A DNA stretch of 64,000 nucleotides from Lachnospiraceae bacterium MD329 (GTDB lineage Bacteria > Bacillota > Clostridia > UBA1381): contig VIQV01000007.1 of NCBI GenBank assembly GCA_010206265.1, positions 1 to 64,000 on the forward strand. The letters are read 5' to 3'. The notes beneath the pieces were generated by a model that saw only the letters and a program-made list of their open reading frames with translations, had not been told where the DNA came from and made no database searches. Positions 49,929-58,578 of this stretch are shown here, one piece after another. Position numbers and translations under genes: made by a program. The number at the start of each line of letters is the position of its first letter. Within the stretch, counting starts at the first letter, position 1.

Positions 49929-50363
49929 TTAATCGGCTTTGTTCTTTAATAAATCCCTTATTTCCGCGAGCAGCTCCTCCTGCGTCGGCGCGGAAACAAC
50001 CTCGACGGGCTCTTCTTTTTTTGAAAGCTTATCGCGCATTGTGTTGATGGTCTTTACAATGCAGAACAGGACAAACGCTATCATCAGAAAGCTGATAACA
50101 GCCTCAATAAACGCACCAAATTTAATTTCGGTGGCAGGGATAGTCCATTCGCTCATATTCAAAAGCGCGTCGGATTTGCCATCTGTCACACTTGCCGCGC
50201 TTGACGCGAAAAACTTCGTTACAAGCGCGATAAGCGGAGTCAGAATATCCTTGACAAGTGAATTGACAATTGAAGTAAACGCGCCGCCGATAACCACGCC
50301 GACTGCCATATCAATTGCGTTGCCCTTTGCTATAAACTCTTTAAATTCATTAAAAAACTTCAT
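49929..50363 (-). CDS. mscL: Large-conductance mechanosensitive channel MscL
   Basis: 144 residues. F-F-N-E-F-K-E-F-I-A-K-G-N-A-I-D-M-A-V-G-V-V-I-G-G-A-F is the conserved N-terminal amphipathic helix and TM1; TM2 is A-V-I-S-F-L-M-I-A-F-V-L-F; the C-terminal helix is charged. It releases solutes on osmotic downshock. It begins 3 bp after glyS, so both share a transcript. Confidence 0.96.
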   Translation of the reverse strand: MKFFNEFKEFIAKGNAIDMAVGVVIGGAFTSIVNSLVKDILTPLIALVTKFFASSAASVTDGKSDALLNMSEWTIPATEIKFGAFIEAVISFLMIAFVLFCIVKTINTMRDKLSKKEEPVEVVSAPTQEELLAEIRDLLKNKAD

Positions 50364-50366
50364 TGC

Positions 50367-51758
50367 TTAGAACTCCAGTTTCTCCTCTAAGAATTTTTCA
50401 AGCTCGTCTATTTTAATTCTCTGCTGTTCCATAGTATCTCTGTCGCGGATTGTTACTGAGTTGTCCTCCAATGAATCAAAGTCGAACGTAATGCAGTAAG
50501 GCGTACCGATTTCGTCCTGACGGCGGTAACGCTTACCGATTGAGCCTGCGCTGTCGTATTCAACATTGAATTTCTTTGACAGCATTTCGTAAACTTCTGT
50601 CGCGCCCTCGTCAAGCTTCTTTGAAAGCGGAAGAACCGCCGCTTTTACAGGCGCAAGAGCAGGGTGAAGGTGCATAACGACTCTCGTGTCGCCGCCTTCC
50701 AGTTCCTCCTCGTCATATGCCTCAACAAGGAACGCAAGCGCAACTCTGTCCGCGCCCAAGGAAGGCTCAATACAGTAAGGAACGTAACGCTCATTTGTGG
50801 CAGGGTCAATGTATTCCATACTTTCCCCGCTGTGCTCCATATGCTTTTTAAGGTCATAATCCGTTCTGTCCGCGATACCCCATAGCTCACCCCAGCCGAA
50901 CGGGAACACAAATTCAATATCTGCGGTCGCGTTTGAATAGAATGCAAGCTCTTCGGGCGAATGGTCACGGAAACGCAGGTTTTCCTCACGAATACCAAGA
51001 TTTAAAAGCCAGTCCATACAATACTTTTTCCAGTATGCGTGCCATTCAAGGTCTGTACCCGGGGCACAGAAAAATTCAAGCTCCATCTGCTCAAATTCAC
51101 GCGTTCTGAATGTAAAGTTACCCGGAGTAATCTCATTGCGGAACGATTTACCTATCTGACCGATACCAAACGGTACTTTTTTACGGCTTGTACGCTGAAC
51201 GCTCTTAAAGTTTACGAAAATACCCTGTGCTGTTTCGGGGCGAAGATAAACAACAGAAGAAGAATCCTCCGTAACACCCTGAAACGTCTTAAACATAAGG
51301 TTAAATTCACGAATATCGGTAAAATTGTGCTTACCGCATTTCGGGCACACAATATTGTTTTCATTGATATAATCAACCATTTTTTCTTTGCTCCAGCCGT
51401 CCACGGTAATGTCCGCACCCTGCTCGTGGGCAAAGTCCTCAATCAGCTTGTCTGCGCGGTGACGCGATTTACAGTCCTTACAGTCCATAAGTGGGTCGGA
51501 AAAACCGCCTACGTGTCCCGACGCAACCCACGTTTCCGGATTCATCAGAATGGCACAGTCCAGACCTACATTATATTTTGATTCCTGTATAAATTTTTTC
51601 CACCAAGCCTTTTTTACATTGTTCTTGAATTCGACGCCCAGCGGACCGTAATCCCACGTATTTGCAAGACCTCCGTAGATTTCACTGCCAGGATATACAT
51701 ATCCTCTGCCCTTACAGAGAGCCACTATTTTATCCATTGTTTTATCGGCATTTTTCAT
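50367..51758 (-). CDS. glyS: Glycyl-tRNA synthetase (homodimeric type)
   Basis: 463 residues of the single-chain class II enzyme found in Gram-positives and eukaryotes, not the alpha2-beta2 form. Motifs: [10 protein letters not shown] near the N terminus, [16 protein letters not shown] (motif 2), and a C-terminal anticodon-binding domain. A C-P-K-C-G-K-H insertion may bind zinc. A full T-box was looked for upstream and not found. Followed by mscL. Confidence 0.97.
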   Translation of the reverse strand: MKNADKTMDKIVALCKGRGYVYPGSEIYGGLANTWDYGPLGVEFKNNVKKAWWKKFIQESKYNVGLDCAILMNPETWVASGHVGGFSDPLMDCKDCKSRHRADKLIEDFAHEQGADITVDGWSKEKMVDYINENNIVCPKCGKHNFTDIREFNLMFKTFQGVTEDSSSVVYLRPETAQGIFVNFKSVQRTSRKKVPFGIGQIGKSFRNEITPGNFTFRTREFEQMELEFFCAPGTDLEWHAYWKKYCMDWLLNLGIREENLRFRDHSPEELAFYSNATADIEFVFPFGWGELWGIADRTDYDLKKHMEHSGESMEYIDPATNERYVPYCIEPSLGADRVALAFLVEAYDEEELEGGDTRVVMHLHPALAPVKAAVLPLSKKLDEGATEVYEMLSKKFNVEYDSAGSIGKRYRRQDEIGTPYCITFDFDSLEDNSVTIRDRDTMEQQRIKIDELEKFLEEKLEF

Positions 51759-51914
51759 AATTGTTACCAGTCCTTTCGTTAAACACTAACTTATTATTAT
51801 ATAGTTTATAAAAATACTCAGTATTTGTCAAGGAATTTAGAAAAAAATATGCTGTTTTTATGCCGTAAATATGGGGACATAAAAGGTTATGTAAACCGAG
51901 CGGCGTCGATAAAG

Positions 51915-52020
51915 TTATCCACGGTATGAGTATTACGCGTGGATAAATCGTGGAGCGGACAGGCTTTTGGGAAATTTTTCAGTGAAAATTCGTGGATAAC
52001 TCCGTGGATAACGTGGATTG
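51915..52020. other. Cluster of four DnaA-box-like 9-mers in the glyS-radA intergenic region
   Basis: TTATCCACG occurs at 51915-51923 (plus strand) and, as CGTGGATAA, at 51938-51946, 51991-51999 and 52003-52011. A degenerate copy (CGTGGATTG) abuts the last at 52012-52020. Each differs from the DnaA-box consensus TTATCCACA only at the last base. The 396-bp gap (51759-52154) holds no gene; besides these boxes it contains the radA promoter. Confidence 0.65.
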
Positions 52021-52084
52021 AAACACGCCTGTAACATTGCTGTAATATGAATTATGTAAAACGACACATACCTGTAATTTTTGC

Positions 52085-52113
52085 TTGACACTTTTCGGAT
52101 AAAGTTATATGAT
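52085..52113 (+). promoter_or_regulatory. Promoter of radA
   Basis: TTGACA (52085-52090), 17-bp spacer, TATGAT (52108-52113). It lies 65 bp downstream of the DnaA-box-like cluster. Confidence 0.8.
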
Positions 52114-52154
52114 AAAAAGGAATGTAAATCGGTAATATCAGAAAGGAATTATAT

Positions 52155-53531
52155 ATGAAATCAAAAACAACATATATTTGCCGTGAGTGCGGCTATAAAT
52201 CTCCGAAGTGGCTCGGTAAGTGTCCAAGCTGTAACAGCTGGAACACTATGGACGAAACGCTTGTAACCCCCGAAAAAAAGACCTCTGCAGTTGCCTCGCT
52301 TGTACGTGAAAGCGCAGGTTCGGCGCGTATGCCGAAAAAGATTTCAGAGGTGACGGCAAACAGTGAAACGCGTTATAAAACGGGTTTAAAAGAGCTTGAC
52401 CGTGTGCTGGGCGGCGGTATTGTACGCGGTTCGCTTATACTTGTAGGCGGTGACCCCGGTATAGGAAAATCAACTTTGCTTTTGCAAATATGCCAGAGCG
52501 TAGGGGAGAGCAAAAAAATATTGTATGTATCGGGCGAGGAGAGCGAGGGACAGATTAAAATCCGCGCCGAAAGGCTCGGAGTTGCGTCGGACAACCTGTA
52601 TCTTGTATCGGAAACAGACGTTTCGACAATTATAGAATGTATAAACAGTGTTAAACCCGACGTTGTAATAATCGACTCAATCCAGACTATGAACCGCGAC
52701 GATATTTCTTCCGCGGCAGGAAGTGTGCCTCAGGTCAGGGAGGCTACAAACTCGTTTATGCGTATTGCAAAAACACTGGGAATAGCGTTTTTTATTGTCG
52801 GTCACGTTACAAAGGAAGGCGCTATTGCAGGTCCGCGTGTGCTTGAACATATGGTTGACTGCGTACTGTATTTTGAGGGTGACAGACAGCTTACCTTCAG
52901 AATTTTACGCGCCGTTAAAAACAGATTTGGTTCAACTAATGAAATAGGTGTTTTTGAAATGCGTGATGTTGGTCTGATAGAGGTTGAAAATCCCTCGGCA
53001 ATGCTTTTGGAGGGAAGAAATGCCGATATTTCGGGAAGTGCGATAGTGTGCGCTATGGAAGGGAGCCGAGGCGTTATGGCGGAAATACAGGCTCTTGTTA
53101 CCCCGACGGGTTTCGGGAATCCGAGGCGTATGGCAAACGGTATTGACCTTTACCGTCTGCTGTTGCTGATTGCCGTGCTTGAAAAACGCGCGCGAATGAA
53201 TCTGTCAAATTCCGACGTGTACCTGAATATCGCAGGCGGACTTAAAATAGATGAAACGGCGGTTGATTTAGGTATATGCGCCGCTGTGGCGGCAAGCCAG
53301 TCTGATATACCGCTGCCGTCCGATATGATATTTATAGGTGAAGTTGGTCTGGGCGGTGAATTAAGAGGCGTTTCACAGCTTGAAAAGCGTATCAGCGAGG
53401 CGGCAAAGCTTGGTTTTACCTCGGCAATAGTGCCGAAACAATCGCTTAAAGGCGTGAATATACCCGACGGTTTTGCGGCTTACGGTATACGTACTGTTTC
53501 CGAAATGATAAATATGCTCCGCCGTAAATAA
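52155..53531 (+). CDS. radA: DNA repair protein RadA (Sms)
   Basis: 458 residues. Zinc finger C9-x2-C12 ... C23-x2-C26, RecA-like ATPase with Walker A G-G-D-P-G-I-G-K-S-T, the RadA-specific K-N-R-F-G-S-T motif, and a C-terminal Lon-like scaffold domain. It is a branch-migration helicase for recombination and repair. AAAGGAA ribosome site. In many Firmicutes radA follows clpC; here it does not. Confidence 0.97.
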   Translation: MKSKTTYICRECGYKSPKWLGKCPSCNSWNTMDETLVTPEKKTSAVASLVRESAGSARMPKKISEVTANSETRYKTGLKELDRVLGGGIVRGSLILVGGDPGIGKSTLLLQICQSVGESKKILYVSGEESEGQIKIRAERLGVASDNLYLVSETDVSTIIECINSVKPDVVIIDSIQTMNRDDISSAAGSVPQVREATNSFMRIAKTLGIAFFIVGHVTKEGAIAGPRVLEHMVDCVLYFEGDRQLTFRILRAVKNRFGSTNEIGVFEMRDVGLIEVENPSAMLLEGRNADISGSAIVCAMEGSRGVMAEIQALVTPTGFGNPRRMANGIDLYRLLLLIAVLEKRARMNLSNSDVYLNIAGGLKIDETAVDLGICAAVAASQSDIPLPSDMIFIGEVGLGGELRGVSQLEKRISEAAKLGFTSAIVPKQSLKGVNIPDGFAAYGIRTVSEMINMLRRK

Positions 53532-53544
53532 TTCGACAAAATCA

Positions 53545-53573
53545 TTGACAAATTTTGTGAAGTATGATAAAAT
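53545..53573 (+). promoter_or_regulatory. Promoter of the MATE transporter gene
   Basis: TTGACA (53545-53550), 17-bp spacer, TAAAAT (53568-53573) with TG one base upstream. Confidence 0.7.
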
Positions 53574-53609
53574 TCAAGCTCTATGCAAATCACGAAAGGA
53601 GTAATACAA

Positions 53610-54968
53610 ATGGAACAGACAAGAGAAAACAAAATGGGCATAATGCCTGTAAATAAACTGATAATTTCAATGTCACTGCCTATGGTTGTTTCAATGCTTG
53701 TACAGGCGCTTTACAACATAGTAGACAGTATCTTTGTGTCAAGATTGTCCGAGGACGCGCTGACAGCTGTATCAATGGCTTTCCCTATGCAGAATCTGAT
53801 GATTTCGGTAGCGGTCGGAATAGGCGTCGGAATTAATGCAATGCTGTCAAGAAGTCTTGGTGAAAAAAGATTTAAAGCGGCAAACAAAACGGCTGAAAAC
53901 GGTATTTTTCTTGAAGTGCTGGGATATATACTGTTCCTTATTATAGGACTGTTTCTGACAAGACCGTTCTTTTTGGCGCAGTCTGCGTCGGCGGAAATTA
54001 CGGAAATGGGTATTGAGTATACAAAAATATGTCTGATTATGTCATTCGGTGTTTTTGTGCAGATTGCTTCCGAGAGGGTACTTCAATCCACGGGAAGAAC
54101 TTTCTATACAATGATAACACAGACAACAGGCGCGGTTATAAATATAGTTTTAGACCCTATACTGATTTTCGGCTTGTTCGGTATGCCGAAAATGGGTGTT
54201 GTCGGCGCGGCGGCGGCGACAGTTATAGGTCAGATATGTGCGGCTGTGTTTGCAACTATACTTAATATTAAATGCAATCCTGATGTACAGATTAGTTTTA
54301 AGCATTTCAGACCCGAAACGGCATACATAAAAACAATTCTTGCGGTTGGTATACCGTCAATAATTATGTCGTCTGTCGGTTCAATTATGACATTTGGTAT
54401 GAATAAAATTCTTATAGCATTTTCATCAACCGCAGTTGCGGTATTCGGTGTTTATTTCAAACTGCAAAGCTTTGTGTTTATGCCGATATTCGGACTGAAT
54501 AACGGTACTGTACCGATAATTTCATATAATTACGGTGCGAAGAATAAAAAACGTCTTACGAAAACGATTAAACTTACTATTGTGTATGCAGTCACAATTA
54601 TGCTGATTGGACTGATTTTATTCCAATTACTGCCTGATGTCTTTCTTGGATTTTTCGACGCGTCGGAAAATATGCTTGAAATCGGTGTGCCTGCGCTGCG
54701 TATAATAAGCCTGTGCTTTATAACTGCCGGAGTGGGTATTGTTATATCATCTTGTTTTCAGGCACTTGGACACGGTTTTTTAAGTATGCTTATATCTATT
54801 ATGCGTCAGCTTATTATTTTACTGCCGTCAGCATTTATTCTGGCAAAGGTGGGCGGAGTGAACGCTGTATGGTGGTCGTTTATCATTGCAGAGGTATTCT
54901 CGCTTGCTTTAAGCCTTGTGTTCTATAATCATATTTATAATAAGGTTATTAAAAATCTGGACAAATAA
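53610..54968 (+). CDS. MATE-family efflux transporter
   Basis: 452 residues with twelve predicted helices in two homologous halves. The N-terminal P-M-V-V-S-M-L-V-Q-A-L-Y-N-I-V-D-S-I-F-V and the repeated N-x-x-x-D-P-I-L-I-F-G region are typical. Exports cationic drugs or metabolites using Na+ or H+. Start at 53610 is chosen for AAAGGAG; an upstream ATG at 53583 has none. Monocistronic, ending at a strong terminator. Confidence 0.93.
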   Translation: MEQTRENKMGIMPVNKLIISMSLPMVVSMLVQALYNIVDSIFVSRLSEDALTAVSMAFPMQNLMISVAVGIGVGINAMLSRSLGEKRFKAANKTAENGIFLEVLGYILFLIIGLFLTRPFFLAQSASAEITEMGIEYTKICLIMSFGVFVQIASERVLQSTGRTFYTMITQTTGAVINIVLDPILIFGLFGMPKMGVVGAAAATVIGQICAAVFATILNIKCNPDVQISFKHFRPETAYIKTILAVGIPSIIMSSVGSIMTFGMNKILIAFSSTAVAVFGVYFKLQSFVFMPIFGLNNGTVPIISYNYGAKNKKRLTKTIKLTIVYAVTIMLIGLILFQLLPDVFLGFFDASENMLEIGVPALRIISLCFITAGVGIVISSCFQALGHGFLSMLISIMRQLIILLPSAFILAKVGGVNAVWWSFIIAEVFSLALSLVFYNHIYNKVIKNLDK

Positions 54969-55007
54969 AAAGAACCCCCAAGAGATAAAACTCTTGGGGG
55001 TTTTTAT
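54968..55007. terminator. Bidirectional terminator
   Basis: AACCCCCAAGAG (54973-54984) / CTCTTGGGGGTT (54991-55002), T5 tail, A-rich opposite flank. Confidence 0.9.
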
Positions 55008-55009
55008 TC

Positions 55010-55630
55010 TTATCTTATATAATTTGTTTTAATTTTCGGTTCCTGTTCGGGAATTGTAACGCCTGCCTGTTTGCCGAGTTCAATACATTTTAAAAGCCAA
55101 GCCATATTTTTGCCGAGTGTACGCATTGTCTGCAGTCCTTCAAGGTCCTGTTCAACCTCGGCAGGTGTGTTTCCGTGTATCTGATTCCAGTATTGCGAAG
55201 AAACAACGGGCATACTGTTTATAGTAAAATATTTGTTCAATTGGTCGAACGACGCGCTTGCGCCTCCGCGGCGGCAACTCAATACCGACGCGCCTATTTT
55301 ACCACGCATTTTTCCGCCTCCGCTCATAAATGCTCTGTCAAGAAACGAGGTAAGCGCGCCAGACGCGGCGGCATAATGCACGGGTGAACCGAAAACAAAT
55401 CCGTCTGCGGTTTCCGACTTCTTTACAAACGTATTTACCGAATCGCTATATACGCATTCACCTGTTTTTGCACACGCGCCGCAGCCTGTACAGCCTGCAA
55501 GCGGTTCTGTTCCTATATGAAATATTTCTGTTTCAACACTGTTTTTGTTAAGCTCCGTTTCAACCTCTTTTAACGCTCTGAATGTACAGCCTCTTTCTTT
55601 CGGACTGCCGTTTACAAGAATTACTTTCAT
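55010..55630 (-). CDS. Flavodoxin-fold NAD(P)H-dependent FMN reductase with Cys motif
   Basis: 206 residues. Begins M-K-V-I-L-V-N-G-S-P-K-E-R-G-C-T with the FMN phosphate loop; F-G-S-P-V-H-Y-A and L-D-R-A-F-M are further FMN-binding segments. G-C-T-G-C-G-A-C-A-K-T-G-E-C after strand 2 is a four-Cys segment that could hold an Fe-S cluster, as in iron-sulfur flavoproteins. GAAGGGGGA ribosome site fixes the start at 55630. Divergent from a small [2Fe-2S] protein gene. Confidence 0.9.
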   Translation of the reverse strand: MKVILVNGSPKERGCTFRALKEVETELNKNSVETEIFHIGTEPLAGCTGCGACAKTGECVYSDSVNTFVKKSETADGFVFGSPVHYAAASGALTSFLDRAFMSGGGKMRGKIGASVLSCRRGGASASFDQLNKYFTINSMPVVSSQYWNQIHGNTPAEVEQDLEGLQTMRTLGKNMAWLLKCIELGKQAGVTIPEQEPKIKTNYIR

Positions 55631-55705
55631 TATAAAATTCCCCCTTCGGATTTTTTTGTTTAATAATATTTTATCACTTTTGGGTTTAATTGTCCACATA
55701 AAACA

Positions 55706-55734
55706 TTGACATATGTATAAATTAGTGAGATAAT
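55706..55734 (+). promoter_or_regulatory. Promoter of the BFD-like gene
   Basis: TTGACA (55706-55711), 17-bp spacer, GATAAT (55729-55734). Confidence 0.75.
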
Positions 55735-55760
55735 GGTATATTAATAATGAGGTGATAATA

Positions 55761-55943
55761 ATGCAGGAAGATAAGTTAGTATGCAGCTGTGTCGGTGTAA
55801 CCGTAGCCGACATAAGAACAGCAATTGAAAACGGCGCAAAAGATTTTGACGCTGTACAGGAGGCAACCGGTGTTTCAAGTGTATGCGGCGCTTGCCGTGA
55901 ATATGCTGAGAATGTCGTTGAGGCAATTCTGAACGGTGAATAA
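55761..55943 (+). CDS. BFD-like [2Fe-2S]-binding protein
   Basis: 60 residues, the stand-alone form of the BFD-like domain: C8-x-C10 ... C42-x2-C45 ligands, V-C-S-C-V-G-V-T and S-S-V-C-G-A-C-R. Such proteins pass electrons to bacterioferritin or regulate NAD(P)H-dependent enzymes. GTG at 55752 is an alternative start three codons upstream. Its own promoter and terminator make it a single-gene unit. Confidence 0.9.
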   Translation: MQEDKLVCSCVGVTVADIRTAIENGAKDFDAVQEATGVSSVCGACREYAENVVEAILNGE

Positions 55944-55947
55944 AATC

Positions 55948-55980
55948 GTTGGACGGACGTTGTCCGTCCTTATTTTTTTG
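55948..55980 (+). terminator. Intrinsic terminator after BFD-like gene
   Basis: GGACGGA / TCCGTCC stem with a short CGTTG loop, then TTATTTTTTT. Confidence 0.8.
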
Positions 55981-56065
55981 TTGTAAATAACCTTATTTTG
56001 GATTGACAATTGATAATCGGTAATGCTATAATGAATCATATATTAATTTTAAGGAGAGAGAAAAA

Positions 56066-58210
56066 ATGGGCTATTATTTTGATGACAGTCTGAGCATTAA
56101 TGCCTACGAAGGGACGGACCCAAAAAAAATAATTTCTTCGCTGGCATACAGGTATGTCGGACAAAACCTTAAACACGGTCTTTATTACCGTGCTTATACA
56201 AACAACGGTATTGTTCGTACAACAGACTACAGATATATTGTTGATTTTAACAAAATATATCCCGAAAGCAAGGACAAGGACTGCGTATGGGCATTTACAA
56301 AGTTCTATTCAGGCGGTAAGTCTTCGTTTGGCTGGGACATTAACTGTTTCGGACCTATGACTGTATATGTGAATGGTGAAGTTGCGTACAAGTCCGACAT
56401 TTTTAAGGAGCGTTATTCGGAAACCGCAACGCGTGTTTTTATGGAAGTCGAGGAAGGCTGGAACGATATAAGAATCCAGTTCAAGAAAACTAAGGCAGGC
56501 TTCGGCGGTTGGTTTGGTACTTGGATTGGCAAGTGGGATATGTATACGCTTATGCCGACAAAGGAACGCGACGGTCAGGAAGGATTCGTGTTTACCGAGC
56601 TTGTTGGTGACGATTATGTGCCTGAATTTGAAATTGGTATGAGTGAAAGCGATTTTGATAAAAAACTCTATCCCGTAAAGGACTGGTCGGCTGATGAAAT
56701 GAAAAAGGGTCAGCTTACACGTATGTTCGGCACACCTGCAAACCGTTATGCCATAGGCTATACCAGAGCGTTTTTTGACGACATTAAGGATACAGCTCAT
56801 AAAATGACGCTTGATACCAAGGGTGCGGCGACAGTATATATTAATAAGAAAGAAGTATTTTCGACAAACGGCGGAAAAGAAACCTTTACCGTGACTTTGC
56901 CGTTTGGTGAATATGACGTGTTTGTCAAATGTCTGTGTGATGGTTCGGACTGGGGATATACACTTACCTGTTATGACGCAAAACTTGAAAGTCCTGCGCT
57001 TGTAAAGGGTACTGATGACGTCTGGATGTACATAGGAACATTCAGTGCAGATTTTGAATTTCCGTTTGACGACGCCAAGGATATGAATCACGTTATAGAT
57101 AATACCTATTGGCGGCTTGACGCTCCCGATACTTTTGTAAGACCGTATAATGCAAATGAATATTTCGGTCACTGGAACTATCCTCTTGGCGTAACGCTTT
57201 ACGGACTTTTGCACACGGCAATTCTGCTTGGTGCAGAGGATTTAAAACAGTATATTTCAGACCACGTTCAATTGTGTATTGACACGTTTGATTACGCGTT
57301 ATGGGATAAGGAGCAGTACGGCGGAGCAACCGGTATTCATAATCTTTTGACCAGTATTGACAGTCTTGACGACTGCGGTTCGTTCGCGTCAATGATGCTT
57401 GAAGTGCATAAGCAGCTTGGACTGCGTGACGTTAAAAAGGTTGCCGACTATGTCGGAGATTATATATTCAATCATCAGTCAAGACTGGAGGACGGAGCAT
57501 TTTTCCGCAAGGAGATGATGCACCATTTCCACAATCAGACAATGTGGGCTGACGATTTATATATGAGTGTACCGTTCCTGACGCGTTATTATAAGTTTAC
57601 GGGCGACCAAAAGTATGCTGATGACGCGGCAAATCAGTTCTTTGGTTTTAAAAAGCGTTTGTTTATGCCTGAGGAAAATATTATGTCACACGTCTATGAC
57701 TTTAAATATGATACCAAGACAAATGTGCCGTGGGGACGCGGTAACGGCTGGGTCGTATTTTCAATGACAGAACTGCTTGAAGAACTGCCTGAGGACCACC
57801 CGAAGAGAAATGACCTGATAGAATTTCTTAATGTATTGTGTGAGGGTTATCTGAAATTGCAGGACGAACAGGGAATGTGGCATCAGGTGCTTAACGACTG
57901 GGAATCATATCCCGAAACATCTTGTACGTCAATGTTTATTTATGCTTTTTCAAGAGGTATACGTTTCGGCTGGCTGAAAAACCCCGAAAAATATGTCAAG
58001 TCTATTTACAAGGCTTGGGAGGCAATATCAAAAATAAGCGTTGACCACGCAGGCAACGTTTACGGAGTGTGCAGAGGCAGTGAGTTCTCATTTATACCTG
58101 ATTACTATAAGTATGACCTTACCTGGCGTCTTAACGATACGCACGGTACCGGTATTGTAATGCTTGCAGGTATTGAGGTTGTAAGATTAGGAGATTTTCT
58201 TGCCAAATAA
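56066..58210 (+). CDS. Cytoplasmic GH105 unsaturated rhamnogalacturonyl hydrolase with large N-terminal extension
   Basis: 714 residues, nearly double the usual GH105/YteR length. The C-terminal half (about 365-705) is the six-hairpin catalytic barrel: N-Y-P-L-G-V-T-L-Y-G, candidate active-site Asp435/Asp436 in S-L-D-D-C-G-S and Asp496/Asp497 in W-A-D-D-L-Y-M, and G-R-G-N-G-W. Family members remove the unsaturated uronic acid left by PL11-type lyases. The first 340 residues look like two beta-sandwich modules (G-P-M-T-V-Y-V-N-G-E-V; A-T-V-Y-I-N-K-K-E-V). There is no signal peptide, so it acts on imported oligosaccharides. AAGGAGAG ribosome site; precedes the ABC transporter. Confidence 0.9.
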   Translation: MGYYFDDSLSINAYEGTDPKKIISSLAYRYVGQNLKHGLYYRAYTNNGIVRTTDYRYIVDFNKIYPESKDKDCVWAFTKFYSGGKSSFGWDINCFGPMTVYVNGEVAYKSDIFKERYSETATRVFMEVEEGWNDIRIQFKKTKAGFGGWFGTWIGKWDMYTLMPTKERDGQEGFVFTELVGDDYVPEFEIGMSESDFDKKLYPVKDWSADEMKKGQLTRMFGTPANRYAIGYTRAFFDDIKDTAHKMTLDTKGAATVYINKKEVFSTNGGKETFTVTLPFGEYDVFVKCLCDGSDWGYTLTCYDAKLESPALVKGTDDVWMYIGTFSADFEFPFDDAKDMNHVIDNTYWRLDAPDTFVRPYNANEYFGHWNYPLGVTLYGLLHTAILLGAEDLKQYISDHVQLCIDTFDYALWDKEQYGGATGIHNLLTSIDSLDDCGSFASMMLEVHKQLGLRDVKKVADYVGDYIFNHQSRLEDGAFFRKEMMHHFHNQTMWADDLYMSVPFLTRYYKFTGDQKYADDAANQFFGFKKRLFMPEENIMSHVYDFKYDTKTNVPWGRGNGWVVFSMTELLEELPEDHPKRNDLIEFLNVLCEGYLKLQDEQGMWHQVLNDWESYPETSCTSMFIYAFSRGIRFGWLKNPEKYVKSIYKAWEAISKISVDHAGNVYGVCRGSEFSFIPDYYKYDLTWRLNDTHGTGIVMLAGIEVVRLGDFLAK

Positions 58211-58232
58211 AGGTTTTATGCATAATTAACAA

Positions 58233-58268
58233 ATAAAGACGGCGATTAAAAAATCGCCGTCTTTTTAT
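58233..58268 (+). terminator. Intrinsic terminator after the GH105 gene
   Basis: AAAGACGGCGATT (58235-58247) / AATCGCCGTCTTT (58252-58264), T5 tail. Confidence 0.88.
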
Positions 58269-58440
58269 CGTTAAATTGAACAAAAAACCTCTGTTTTTTT
58301 TATGGACTTTTAACTCGGTTTAATGATAAAATCAAATTAAATTAAAAAAGGTACATTTTGGCTGTTAAATATGCAGTAGTGATTTTGTATAATAAACTTA
58401 AAGAAAATATGTATTTTTTTCGATTTTTTTACCAAAACTA

Positions 58441-58469
58441 TTGCAAAATTGTATTAAATAGGCTATAAT
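58441..58469 (+). promoter_or_regulatory. Promoter of the oligosaccharide ABC operon
   Basis: TTGCAA (58441-58446), 17-bp spacer, TATAAT (58464-58469). The 368-bp gap 58211-58578 also holds the preceding terminator; apart from this promoter and a 5' leader of about 100 nt I see nothing firm. A long A+T-rich stretch upstream (58270-58440) could contain regulator sites. Confidence 0.7.
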
Positions 58470-58578
58470 GTATTTAGTTAGGTTTCGGTGTTTGTGCAAT
58501 TTGCGGTAATACAATCGTATTTCTGCGATTTTCACGGGCTTTTTGAAACATTAGTAAACTTTTGAGGGAGGGTCTGCT

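Noticed and set aside
51039-51581. 180-residue open frame on the plus strand
   Set aside because: Shadow of glyS on the other strand.
51759-51860. T-box leader for glyS
   Set aside because: No GGGTGG-type T-box sequence or terminator/antiterminator pair is visible, unlike upstream of pheS.
51915-52020. Chromosomal replication origin
   Set aside because: DnaA-box-like sites are present, but there is no dnaA/dnaN context and no clear A+T-rich unwinding element next to them; reported only as a box cluster.
56309-57214. 301-residue open frame on the minus strand
   Set aside because: Fully antisense to the GH105 gene, Cys/Arg-rich, no ribosome site and no recognisable domain.
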